NCBI GenBank assembly: GCA_045603225.1
Contig: JAZULT010000070.1
Coordinates: 124,001-188,000 of the forward strand
DNA length: 64,000 nucleotides
Reading direction: 5' to 3'
Source: RGIG9115 sp045603225
Lineage (GTDB): Bacteria > Bacillota > Clostridia > UBA1381
In this document: positions 46,301 through 54,532 of the stretch, piece by piece
How the letters are laid out: the number at the start of each line of letters is the position of its first letter
Numbering within the stretch: the stretch's first letter is position 1
The notes under the pieces: model-generated
The model's input: only the letters and a program-made list of their open reading frames with translations
What the model was told of the DNA's origin: nothing
Databases searched by the model: none
Translations under genes and position numbers: made by a program

Positions 46301-48054
46301 AGCTCTACGACTATAAAGTATATAATGACAGAATTTTTGCGGGCTGGCACAAATGGATGGCAGATATTATTAAAGAACTCGCACCGGGTATTCCTCTTCA
46401 TATGAAGGTTATGGGTTATACTGCATCTAACAGATTCCATGCATCACTTGACATGAGCAACAACGGAACAGGATATATGGAATACAAAGACTTCCTTGAA
46501 ATAAACGGCTGTGACTACTGGAATTATTATAATGACAATGTAGAGCCGCTTGTAAAGGAAATGTGGTACGATTACATGACAAGCGTTAAGAATGCACCTG
46601 TATTTAATACTGAAGACCATGTTATTCCTGATGGTGACTCTGATTATGCTCCGGAACACGCAGATTATGTAGCTCAGGATATTTATCAGGGTGCAATACA
46701 CGGACGTGCAAATTCGGTTATGTGGGTATGGGGATTTGATTATGATAAATCTCATGTTCTTAACGGAAGCTTTATGCGTCGTCCTGACGTTATTTCAAAG
46801 GTTGGTAAAGCAACATACGACCTTAACCGTAATGCATATCAGATAACTGCACTTCAGAATGAAGAACGTGAAATGGGAATTATTTATTCAAATCCCGATA
46901 TGCTCCTTAACGGAACAGGCATGACTGCTGCGTATGAAGTATACGAGGCGGCAATGTTTAACGGTAAGAGAGTTAAGTTTATAACAGAATCAAATGCACC
47001 GTCAATGCACGATTGCAAGATAGTTGTTGTACCTTATACCAGCTACATAACAAAGGATATGCTTGATACATTAAAGCAGTATGTTGAAAACGGCGGACGT
47101 GTTGTTATTCTTGGTAATGACAGACTGTCTCTTGACGATCATGCACTTTCACACGACAGAAATACAGTTGATTATATTATAAACAATTCAACAGTAATTC
47201 CGTATGAAGGCGACAACAGCGGTGTAACAAATATGACTTCTGAAGAATTGTGCGGAAAAATTCGTGATATATTAAAAGAAGAAAAACTGTACAACATTTC
47301 AGTGAGAGATGCACAGACGGGTGAGCCTGTGTACATGATGGAGTATAACACTGCTGTATATGACGGTAAGCTTCTTATAAACCTTGCAAATATCGGTGAG
47401 GAGAAAAACGTTAAGGTGTACGCAGGTGATAAGGAAATTTCTTCATCTGTTGAACTCAGAAGCGGTGAAGCTATGGGAAGCGTTGTAACTGTCGGTAAAT
47501 ATCAGTCGATTACTCTCGAAGCAAAGCTTGATAATGTATTTGTTGATACATTCGGTCACTGGGCAGAAGCTGATATAACTTATCTTAAGCAAAAAGGCAT
47601 TGTAAGCGGAATGAGCGAATCAAGATATGTTCCCGAAGGAACTGCAACAAGAGCAGAGTTTCTTGCGCTTCTTATGAGAAGTGCCGGTTTTGCAGATGCT
47701 GAATATGCAGGCGGATTCGGGGATGTTAGAAATGATGACTGGTTTGCAAACAATGTGGCTGTTGCATTAAGAGAAGGTATTGTTGATCGTGCAGACAGTT
47801 TCAGACCAAATGAAAAGATTACCCGTGAAGAAATGTGTGATATGCTCGTAAGATGCTACGAAAAAGCAAAAGGCAGTATTTCGGTATCAGGAGATTTGTC
47901 TTTTACCGATAATGATAAGATTGTTAATAAGGAAATTGTTTCAAAAGCAGTTTCTGCAGGACTTATGCGCGGAAATGACAATGGTTCTTTCGAGCCGGAT
48001 GATACAGCAACAAGAGCAGAGGTAGCCACAGTAATTAAAAGATATATAGGATAA
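43396..48054 (+). CDS. Giant SLH-anchored glycoside hydrolase, GH42-like, with a CBM inside the barrel
   Basis: A 1552-residue secreted protein. Order: signal peptide (~1-28), CBM-like (~28-175), CBM9/DOMON-like (~222-400, LVIDGDKSDWES), beta domain, helical hairpin region (~507-597, LLDKCEKAGIPTDYEM), TIM barrel (~608-1145), flavodoxin-like domain (~1155-1270, ENGGRVVILGNDRLSLDD), and three SLH domains (~1382-1552). Likely acid/base Glu913 (CITNEPSFF) and nucleophile Glu1073 (VFNTEDHV). Residues ~667-813, between barrel strands, form a CBM-like sandwich ending KAFYLDDLSFTE. Closest family by order is GH42 beta-galactosidase, with its trimerisation-type domain; substrate unknown. AAAGGAA is about 12 bases upstream. 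Confidence 0.82.
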   Translation: MAKLKKIMSAVLSSALLLSTFTLPVKAESEIAGWTMSVLGGADVWAELDYDTVKSGNSSLKIVNKTPKESNVYGRYITPVAVEKDKQYRVSLQAKSLRSTDVYILFDWGYRYSLTPLGGTYDWTNYEFLYTATKTGTQELGILVDGASKSLWIDDLLVIDPETGENIVQNSHFEGKNKTETDIFDAGLSDVQDKVNNSEYFTEDDFNKISASFENFQIREEKNLVIDGDKSDWESHTPMILPSSPGQYVRLMDTISVMDITAECKMAYDAENFYGMVEVTDDIHHYIGGGDFWKGDGAQIAFSGFEGIFGKEIGVVYNPETKKGEIYSGYIGDNDIARMDIACSQKENKTVYEFKIPWDTLFDKKPEKMLFNILVNDNDGEGRGYCFEIVPGICMEKNNAEFPTCEMVSGDSDWSVWIDSPREGIEKIEHEFDFYLLNRSDEEKTLAVENITDGSNEVITLPPHTASKRVIKKIYESYGSEKLEFKVSDGENDINYTFDVEILRTPVTEEMVNGFIEELHVYEKNVKELLDKCEKAGIPTDYEMIHYRIIERFDEYWLEDVAHGDYSRIYYNKETIDALYKETMENLQGYLDGTKEAKVVPHYITSDMTIDGQSTIATVEINGKEEERPVFFVGTGHVDSAKSDVLTFGEWGFNTTQMEVGPSYVMKAADPWTKFPYGSPSFSAARDKNEKAEGEYSLKITYDSEQKANRYYAIYQSVGVEAGKTYELKGKIKAEEAGNIWISANDWNDRFYMSGTYDWKDFSVKFTVPQGKGSTIIRLLVESPTKAFYLDDLSFTETESGNNILAGGDFEGFNAPELQDKYVFDDDCYHTERARQILEDAEDGNIAFDFLISPHYFFSALISKYNMAPEKVGFLKYNVNDPKAKELIEDYLRAFIPVIAEYDSLKSICITNEPSFFSNSIEAFYLEDWQNYLRELYANDISKLNEAYRSEFTDFTEVDMLSDIQNPAKLYDYKVYNDRIFAGWHKWMADIIKELAPGIPLHMKVMGYTASNRFHASLDMSNNGTGYMEYKDFLEINGCDYWNYYNDNVEPLVKEMWYDYMTSVKNAPVFNTEDHVIPDGDSDYAPEHADYVAQDIYQGAIHGRANSVMWVWGFDYDKSHVLNGSFMRRPDVISKVGKATYDLNRNAYQITALQNEEREMGIIYSNPDMLLNGTGMTAAYEVYEAAMFNGKRVKFITESNAPSMHDCKIVVVPYTSYITKDMLDTLKQYVENGGRVVILGNDRLSLDDHALSHDRNTVDYIINNSTVIPYEGDNSGVTNMTSEELCGKIRDILKEEKLYNISVRDAQTGEPVYMMEYNTAVYDGKLLINLANIGEEKNVKVYAGDKEISSSVELRSGEAMGSVVTVGKYQSITLEAKLDNVFVDTFGHWAEADITYLKQKGIVSGMSESRYVPEGTATRAEFLALLMRSAGFADAEYAGGFGDVRNDDWFANNVAVALREGIVDRADSFRPNEKITREEMCDMLVRCYEKAKGSISVSGDLSFTDNDKIVNKEIVSKAVSAGLMRGNDNGSFEPDDTATRAEVATVIKRYIG

Positions 48055-48069
48055 AAAGCGGAGGGGAAA

Positions 48070-51000
48070 ATGAAGAAAAAACTCATATCTATCTTATTGT
48101 TGTGTTCGTATCTGATGTCAGGTATACAGGCGGTAAATGCGTCAGCGTATACGGATAAACTGAGAACTTATGCACAAAACATGAAAGAACTTCTGGATGA
48201 GTGTGAAAATCAGGGGATACCGACCGATTATGAGATGATTACTTATCGTATAATCGAGCGTTTTGACGATTATCTGCTGGAGGATGAAGCTCGTGGAGAT
48301 ACTTCAAGAATGGCATATACAGAAAAAGCTATTGATGAGCTTTATAATGAAGCTATGTCTGATCTGCAAAGCTATCTCAACGGAGAAAAAGCCCCTGAAA
48401 GAGTGCCTCGCTATCAGACAGGTGATATCGTGCTTGACGGAAAATCAACAATTGCTACTTCAAAAATAAATGGTTCAGAAGTAGAAAGACCGACATTTTT
48501 TGTGGGTTACGGACATTTTAATGCAGCAATGCAAGATGTACCGAATTTTAATGAATTTGGAGTAAACTCCGTTCAGTTTGAACTTGGACCGAATCGTGTA
48601 ATGAAATCAGTTGACCCGTGGAGTAAGTTTGCTTGCAACTCACCGGAGTATACTATTATAAGAGATACGGATACAGTTCCGAAAGAGGGAAGTGCTTCGC
48701 TGAATATTACATATTCTTCTGCGAAAACAAGCGGTCAGTATTATGCTTTGTATCAGGTTGTGGATGTTGAACCCGGAAAAAGCTATACACTTTCAGGATA
48801 TGCAAAGGGTGAAAATGTCGGTACTGTATGGATGTCAGCTAATGACTGGAACGACAGAGTGTACATACAATCTTCTTCAAACTGGAGAAAATACACTACA
48901 AACTATACTGCACCTGCAGGTAAAACAAGCACTTATATAAGAATTCTGGTTGAAAGCCCGACAACGTCTTTAAATCTCGATGATTTCACATTTACAGAAA
49001 ACGGAACAGACACCAATCTTTTGATTGGAGGCGATTTTGAATATATAGCTGATCCGTGGACTAAATATGAAAGTAAAACTCCTGAATATACCGCTGAAAG
49101 TAATAAAGAGTGTGTTCATAGCGGAAATAATTCTCTGAAAATTACATACAGCTCAGAAGCAGAAGCGAATGAGTATTACACAATATATCAGGATGTTAAT
49201 GTTACACCGGGAAAAAGATATACGCTGAAAGGTTATGTAAAGATAGAAAATGTAAACGGCGCATGGATTTCAGCCAGAAACTGGGATGGAAGAAAGTATG
49301 TCACAGGTACGGGTATAGGAAACTGGAAACAGGTATCTACAAATTATACAGTTCCTGAAGGAGTGACGAGTACAACTGTAAGAATAACTGTTGAAGATAA
49401 AACAGATGCGCTTTATCTTGATAATTTTACATTTACCGAATCAGGGAGCAATGTAAATCTTCTCAAGGGAGGGGATTTCGAAGGATTCTTTGCTGAAAAC
49501 TCATACGATATGTATGTTCTGGACAAGAACGATAACAACCTGAAGAATGCAAAAAAGGCCCTTGAAGCAGCAGAAAAGGCAAATGTAGCAGTTGATTTGT
49601 TGTTATCTCCTCATTATTTCTATAGTGAAGTAATTGAAAAATATGATTTACATTCCGGTGTGAACGAGCTGTATAATGTAAATACACCAATAGCAAGAGA
49701 ACTTGTTGAGGAATACATAAGGGCATTAATACCGGAGATAAGAGATTATAAATCCTTGAAGAGTATCTGTCTTGCAAATGAGCCTATTTTATACTCAAAT
49801 ACTATGGAGAGCTTTTACTTAAAGGACTGGCAGAATTACTTGAAAGAAATATATTCAAATGATATAACAAAATTAAATACAGCTTACAGAACACAGTATA
49901 CTGATTTTTCTGAAGTCGATATGCAGGCTGACATTTCAATACCTGCAAAAAATTATGACTACAAGGTATTTAATGACAAGGTTTTGTCAGAATGGTTTTC
50001 CTGGATGACGGGTATTGTAAAAGAGCTTGCTCCTGATGTGTTTGTACACAGTAAAATCATGGGTTATACATCCTCTGATAAGTGGAACAGCCAGATGAGC
50101 AATATCGGAACAGGATACATGGAGCATAAAGATATATATGATGTAAACGGATGTGATTACTGGAAATATATTGATGATAATGAAGGACCGTTAACTAAGG
50201 TAATGTGGTACGATTATATGACGAGTCTTAAAGATGCACCGGTATATAATACAGAGGATCATGTTATCACTGACGGCAGCAAAAACTATTCTTCTGATCA
50301 GGCGTATTTCGTTGCTCAGGATATCTATCAGGGAGCAATTCACGGTCGTGCAAATTCAGTTATATGGACATGGGATTTCAGCTATGGAGAAGATATGCCT
50401 CTCATGGACAGTATCGGCAGAAGACCGGATGTTATAGCAAAGGTCGGAGAAGCAGCTCTTGATTTAAACAGACTGGCGTATGAAATAACATCACTTGCAA
50501 ATGCTGTTCCTGAAATAGGTATTCTGTATTCAAATCCTGATATGCTGAACAATGTGCCTGCAATGCATGCGGCTTACGAAGCATACGAGGCGGCAATGTT
50601 TAACGGAAAAAGAGTTAAGTTTATAACAGAGGCAAACACTTCTGATATTAATTCCTGTAAGATAGTAATTGTACCTTTCACTCAGTACATTACAGTTGAT
50701 ATGTTAATTGCACTTGGCGAGTATGCTGAAAATGGTGGAAAGATTGTTATAATGGGCGAAAACAGACTTTCACAGGATGAGCATACTATTCCGCACAATA
50801 AAGATGATGTTAATGACATACTTAACAAGTCTACAGTAATTCCGTATGCCGGAACAGATGCGGCAATGACTAATATGACATCGGAAGAATTTTGTAAAAA
50901 AATAAGAAATATACTGACAGAAATGGATTTATATGATATATCTGTTATTGACGCAAGTACGGGCGAAGCTGTGCATGGCGTTGAGTATAACGTTGCAGAA

Positions 51001-51720
51001 TACAACGGCAGACGTATTATAAATCTTGTAAATTACAGTAATACAAAAGATGTCATTATATACGAAAACGGAGTTCCTATAATTGGTGGTACAGAACTGA
51101 GAAGCGGTGAAAAGATAGGTTCTCAGATTACACTTGAGAAGTATATGCCGGTTACCATTAAGGTTAAAACTGATGAAGATTCCCAAAGTGTAGCTGTAAA
51201 AAATATTTCAGCGGGAGATATGAAAATATTCTGGGATTATAACACCGATGAAGATTACGGTGCATCAATTTATTATCTTGGCGGTGACGAAAATCTGACA
51301 TTTGACTCAAAGACGTATGCTTTATCACATTCCTGCGATGAAGAGGGAAGTTATATTGTTCGTGCAATTCAGGATGACGGCAGTGAAGAAAAAGGTAAAA
51401 TTATAACCGTTTCGGAGAATATGCCGTTTGAAACTGTACTGGATAATCTGAAAGTGACAGATAATGCTGTTTCGTGCGATATAACAGTCAGAAATCAAAT
51501 GACATTTTTCGCGAACGGAACAGTTGCAGTTCAGATAGTTGACGATAATGACAACGTCCTGAATTATGCATACAATAAAATTACTGTTGAACCATTCGGA
51601 ACAAGAACATTCCGTATAAGTCTTGATAAAGAAAGTACTGCTGCGGGTATCAGAATTCTTACATGGGACAGCAAAGTATCTAAAAACTTATATGCAGAAA
51701 CAATCAGTCAGGATTTCTGA
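48070..51720 (+). CDS. Secreted GH42-like glycoside hydrolase with two CBMs inside the barrel
   Basis: A 1216-residue exported paralogue of the preceding gene, lacking its N-terminal CBM9-like part and its SLH domains. Order: signal peptide 1-25, helical region (~25-110, LLDECENQGIPTDYEM), TIM barrel interrupted by two tandem CBM-like domains (~179-324 and ~327-472), flavodoxin-like domain (~814-920), Fn3-like (~1036-1117), and a C-terminal beta domain (~1118-1216) with RILTWDSKVSKNLY. Likely Glu571 (LANEPILYSN) as acid/base and Glu729 (YNTEDHV) as nucleophile. GGAGGGG precedes the ATG. It starts 15 bases after its neighbour. Last gene of module 2. Confidence 0.8.
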   Translation: MKKKLISILLLCSYLMSGIQAVNASAYTDKLRTYAQNMKELLDECENQGIPTDYEMITYRIIERFDDYLLEDEARGDTSRMAYTEKAIDELYNEAMSDLQSYLNGEKAPERVPRYQTGDIVLDGKSTIATSKINGSEVERPTFFVGYGHFNAAMQDVPNFNEFGVNSVQFELGPNRVMKSVDPWSKFACNSPEYTIIRDTDTVPKEGSASLNITYSSAKTSGQYYALYQVVDVEPGKSYTLSGYAKGENVGTVWMSANDWNDRVYIQSSSNWRKYTTNYTAPAGKTSTYIRILVESPTTSLNLDDFTFTENGTDTNLLIGGDFEYIADPWTKYESKTPEYTAESNKECVHSGNNSLKITYSSEAEANEYYTIYQDVNVTPGKRYTLKGYVKIENVNGAWISARNWDGRKYVTGTGIGNWKQVSTNYTVPEGVTSTTVRITVEDKTDALYLDNFTFTESGSNVNLLKGGDFEGFFAENSYDMYVLDKNDNNLKNAKKALEAAEKANVAVDLLLSPHYFYSEVIEKYDLHSGVNELYNVNTPIARELVEEYIRALIPEIRDYKSLKSICLANEPILYSNTMESFYLKDWQNYLKEIYSNDITKLNTAYRTQYTDFSEVDMQADISIPAKNYDYKVFNDKVLSEWFSWMTGIVKELAPDVFVHSKIMGYTSSDKWNSQMSNIGTGYMEHKDIYDVNGCDYWKYIDDNEGPLTKVMWYDYMTSLKDAPVYNTEDHVITDGSKNYSSDQAYFVAQDIYQGAIHGRANSVIWTWDFSYGEDMPLMDSIGRRPDVIAKVGEAALDLNRLAYEITSLANAVPEIGILYSNPDMLNNVPAMHAAYEAYEAAMFNGKRVKFITEANTSDINSCKIVIVPFTQYITVDMLIALGEYAENGGKIVIMGENRLSQDEHTIPHNKDDVNDILNKSTVIPYAGTDAAMTNMTSEEFCKKIRNILTEMDLYDISVIDASTGEAVHGVEYNVAEYNGRRIINLVNYSNTKDVIIYENGVPIIGGTELRSGEKIGSQITLEKYMPVTIKVKTDEDSQSVAVKNISAGDMKIFWDYNTDEDYGASIYYLGGDENLTFDSKTYALSHSCDEEGSYIVRAIQDDGSEEKGKIITVSENMPFETVLDNLKVTDNAVSCDITVRNQMTFFANGTVAVQIVDDNDNVLNYAYNKITVEPFGTRTFRISLDKESTAAGIRILTWDSKVSKNLYAETISQDF

Positions 51721-51741
51721 TTAAAGATTTGTTTATAATTT

Positions 51742-51792
51742 AAAGGCTGTTGGCATGAACAATTTTAATATGTTCATTGCTAACAGCCTTTT
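51742..51792. terminator. Bidirectional terminator between module 2 and the module 3 regulator
   Basis: AAAGGCTGTT (51742-51751) with AACAGCCTTT (51782-51791), extended inside by TGAAC/GTTCA. T residues are few on both strands, but position between convergent genes supports the call. Confidence 0.75.
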
Positions 51793-51840
51793 GTACGTTG
51801 CATGTCTTTCATAAATTAAAGACTCAAACACTATTGGTTG

Positions 51841-54300
51841 TTATGTTTGTTGTTTCTTCCATACTGTAATTGTCATTCCTGTATGCTGTTTGAAGGTGCG
51901 TCTGAAGCTTGAAACATTCAGATAACCGCAGGAAGACACTATATCATTTATATCCATATCAGTCATAAGAAGTTCTTTTGCTTTTTCTATTCTTACTTTA
52001 GTCAGATATTTCAGATAGTTTGTCGTTGTCTTGTTTTTAAATTCCTTACTGATATATTTTTCGCTCAGACCAAGTATTTCAGATATCATAGTAAGCGACA
52101 GGAAAGGATTATGATAATTTTTTTCGATAATTGAAATTACATTTTGTACGGTTGTGTTTTTATTTGACTGAATATGAAATATGTTGAAATCATTTTTCAG
52201 TTTTTTAAGTGTTCTGATCATGATTGTGGCAGTTTCGTCGTTGTTGTAAGCTGTACTTATCTTCTGATATATATCATAGTAGTTCGAAGTTATATTTTTT
52301 TCAAATTGAAAATATTCAAAGTTTGCGCGTTTAAAAACTGTCATAATAATGTGGATTGAATATCTTTTGAATAATTCAGGGTTATAATTTTTTTCCAGCA
52401 TATCATTTATAAGGTTATGTACAAATTCGAACATTTCGTCTGTCGGTAATAAAGAAATGTTTCCGATGGAATCAAAGAAATTATTATCGTTAACTGAAAG
52501 CATAGGAGGGTTAGTGTTCGAATTTACTATGAACTCATATTGCTTACTTTGTCTGTCTGACATTTTCACGTATCTTTCCAGAATGATACCATTGACATAT
52601 TGTTTTGTATGGGTATTCATATATTCGAAAATATTAGGTTTATATGGTGTTTCAATGCTGAGTTCTTTGTTGTTTTGTTTGATTGTGGTTATAATTTTCC
52701 CGTTTTCAAATGTATTTTTTATTTTGTCGATTTTTTTGTTTGAAGAGGATATCAGCAAAGCAAACTGAAGAATAGCTTCTTCCATTTCCAAAAAGTTAAT
52801 CTCCTGATTTGCTGTTATGTCAAGTATTGTATCAAAAAATAAATGAGTATCTGATTTGTCTATTGCAAACTTGATTGGAATGTTGCTGTATTGCGCGTAA
52901 GGTATAGTATAAATGACTGTTGTATCGTTGCAAGAGAGTGACAGACTTTTGGTATCCGTTTTAATATCAAGATTATTTATATCACCTTTAATTTCGAATC
53001 TTATACGAAAATCAGAAGCGGAAATTTTTCCGAATGTGTCATCTAAGTTCGTGTGTAGATTTCCTCTGTTCGTATTGAAAAATATATGTCCGAGTATCAG
53101 ACCGTTGTCCTGAATGGAGTTCAGCTCTGCTGATGAAAAATCCTGACCGTCACAGAGAACACGTAATCTGAATTCATAAGGTTCTTTTTTATCATTAGAT
53201 TTTATAAAGCCTATGAGCGGTGTGTGTCTTTTCCAGAATTCGCATCGCGAGAAACTGCCTATGGCATATTCGGGTTGCAGATAATTGGATGCAATATGAG
53301 ATAGTATAAAAAATTGGTAGTTTGCACCTTTGCTGACCTGTTTTTGTCTGAAATGGTTTGGGTTATTTTTTGTAAAATGCATACGATATTCAAGGGGGCA
53401 TTTTGTGAATGAAGAATAGTTTTCATCATTCTTGTTTTTGCTTATCATGCCGGAGCCTATGTTCAGAAATTTATAAAATTGCTTTTCTGATATATATGCA
53501 TTTGCGTTTGATGAAGGACCGGTAAGCTTTTTTATGCCGGGATGGTAATTAAAAGACAGTTCTTCCCATAGCGAGTCGTTCAGAGAGTTGACAATTTCAA
53601 GACACACTTTATTCTGAGAATTTCCCTTTATAAGATGAAGAAGAGAAGCAGTAGAATGTATTTCGCTTGGAGCATTATATTCCCAGAATGTACCGTTATA
53701 TTGAATGGTGGAATAGTAATCATTGAGATTTGCCATTCCGAAATTGAAGTATTCTATCTGATTAAAAAATGTACCGCATACGAGAAATATTGCCGCTGTT
53801 TTAAGCAGGTATATACAACCCGAATGAGGAGAGTATTTTTCTTGTGCTAATGAAAATAATGCTCTGTGGCATGCTTGCTCAAGTTTGACTGAAAGCTGAG
53901 ATGGGAGAGCGTGTTTATAATTGCTGAGAATCTGAAAAAAGGAAAAAACTATTGTCTGAGTTGAGGTTATATCATGAATCAGCTCGTTATCATCAGTTTT
54001 CTGCTGCTCGATGTAAGTGGGGAACAGACCGTAATCAGAATGTCTTTTATCTATAATCTGATGTGAAATAATCGTATTCAGTATTTCCTTGGCTGTATTG
54101 ATGCTGCTCTCAAAATGTGAGTCAATCAGTCTCATAGCATATTCTGCTGAATCGGGAAGAGAATGGGCTGTAAACGTTTCGTTATAAAGTCCGATGTTGT
54201 ATTGACGGATATTATCAAAATAAAGTAATTTCACTTGAGGGTTGTATCTTTTTGTTAATTCTTCAAGTGTTTCATGGTTGGAAAAGGCAGATAAGAACAT
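51841..54300 (-). CDS. Enzyme-like domain fused to AraC helix-turn-helix, putative regulator of module 3
   Basis: An 819-residue cytoplasmic protein with the same plan as the one at 10023-12494: enzyme-like region ~1-590, linker, AraC domain ~715-819 (LSLTMISEILGLSEKYISKE, DIVSSCGYLNVSSFRRTFKQ). The conserved motifs have drifted: YNSP is YNAP, AGPHSR is TGPSSN, and QRRPLLGY is KRHTPLIGF. If those residues are catalytic, this copy is inactive and only senses. Downstream, VSFxR/VSSFLR in the second recognition helix is nearly the same in both regulators. ATG 54300 with GAAAGGAT upstream. Divergent from the module 3 hydrolase, with 172 bases between the start codon and that gene's -35 box. Confidence 0.75.
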   Translation of the reverse strand: MFLSAFSNHETLEELTKRYNPQVKLLYFDNIRQYNIGLYNETFTAHSLPDSAEYAMRLIDSHFESSINTAKEILNTIISHQIIDKRHSDYGLFPTYIEQQKTDDNELIHDITSTQTIVFSFFQILSNYKHALPSQLSVKLEQACHRALFSLAQEKYSPHSGCIYLLKTAAIFLVCGTFFNQIEYFNFGMANLNDYYSTIQYNGTFWEYNAPSEIHSTASLLHLIKGNSQNKVCLEIVNSLNDSLWEELSFNYHPGIKKLTGPSSNANAYISEKQFYKFLNIGSGMISKNKNDENYSSFTKCPLEYRMHFTKNNPNHFRQKQVSKGANYQFFILSHIASNYLQPEYAIGSFSRCEFWKRHTPLIGFIKSNDKKEPYEFRLRVLCDGQDFSSAELNSIQDNGLILGHIFFNTNRGNLHTNLDDTFGKISASDFRIRFEIKGDINNLDIKTDTKSLSLSCNDTTVIYTIPYAQYSNIPIKFAIDKSDTHLFFDTILDITANQEINFLEMEEAILQFALLISSSNKKIDKIKNTFENGKIITTIKQNNKELSIETPYKPNIFEYMNTHTKQYVNGIILERYVKMSDRQSKQYEFIVNSNTNPPMLSVNDNNFFDSIGNISLLPTDEMFEFVHNLINDMLEKNYNPELFKRYSIHIIMTVFKRANFEYFQFEKNITSNYYDIYQKISTAYNNDETATIMIRTLKKLKNDFNIFHIQSNKNTTVQNVISIIEKNYHNPFLSLTMISEILGLSEKYISKEFKNKTTTNYLKYLTKVRIEKAKELLMTDMDINDIVSSCGYLNVSSFRRTFKQHTGMTITVWKKQQT

Positions 54301-54354
54301 ATGTACAATCCTTTCTTAATTGCGATTTTTGCATCTTTTGTCAATATCTCCATT

Positions 54355-54383
54355 ATTTTATAATAAAAAATAACGTTTGTCAA
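54355..54383 (-). promoter_or_regulatory. Promoter of the module 3 regulator
   Basis: Minus strand TTGACA (54378-54383), 17-base spacer, TAAAAT (54355-54360). Confidence 0.75.
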
Positions 54384-54472
54384 GCGGTATTATAATAATT
54401 TTAATAAAAATTTCTTATTTTTACTTATAAAAAATGACAGGTGGAAAAGTGCAATATTGCGATTAATGTGTC

Positions 54473-54502
54473 TTGACAAAATATATTGTATTGCATTATA
54501 AT
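54473..54502 (+). promoter_or_regulatory. Promoter of module 3
   Basis: TTGACA (54473-54478), 18-base spacer, TATAAT (54497-54502), about 30 bases before the TTG start codon. Confidence 0.8.
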
Positions 54503-54532
54503 GTAATTAGAGAAGTGGAAGGGGATGATGTC

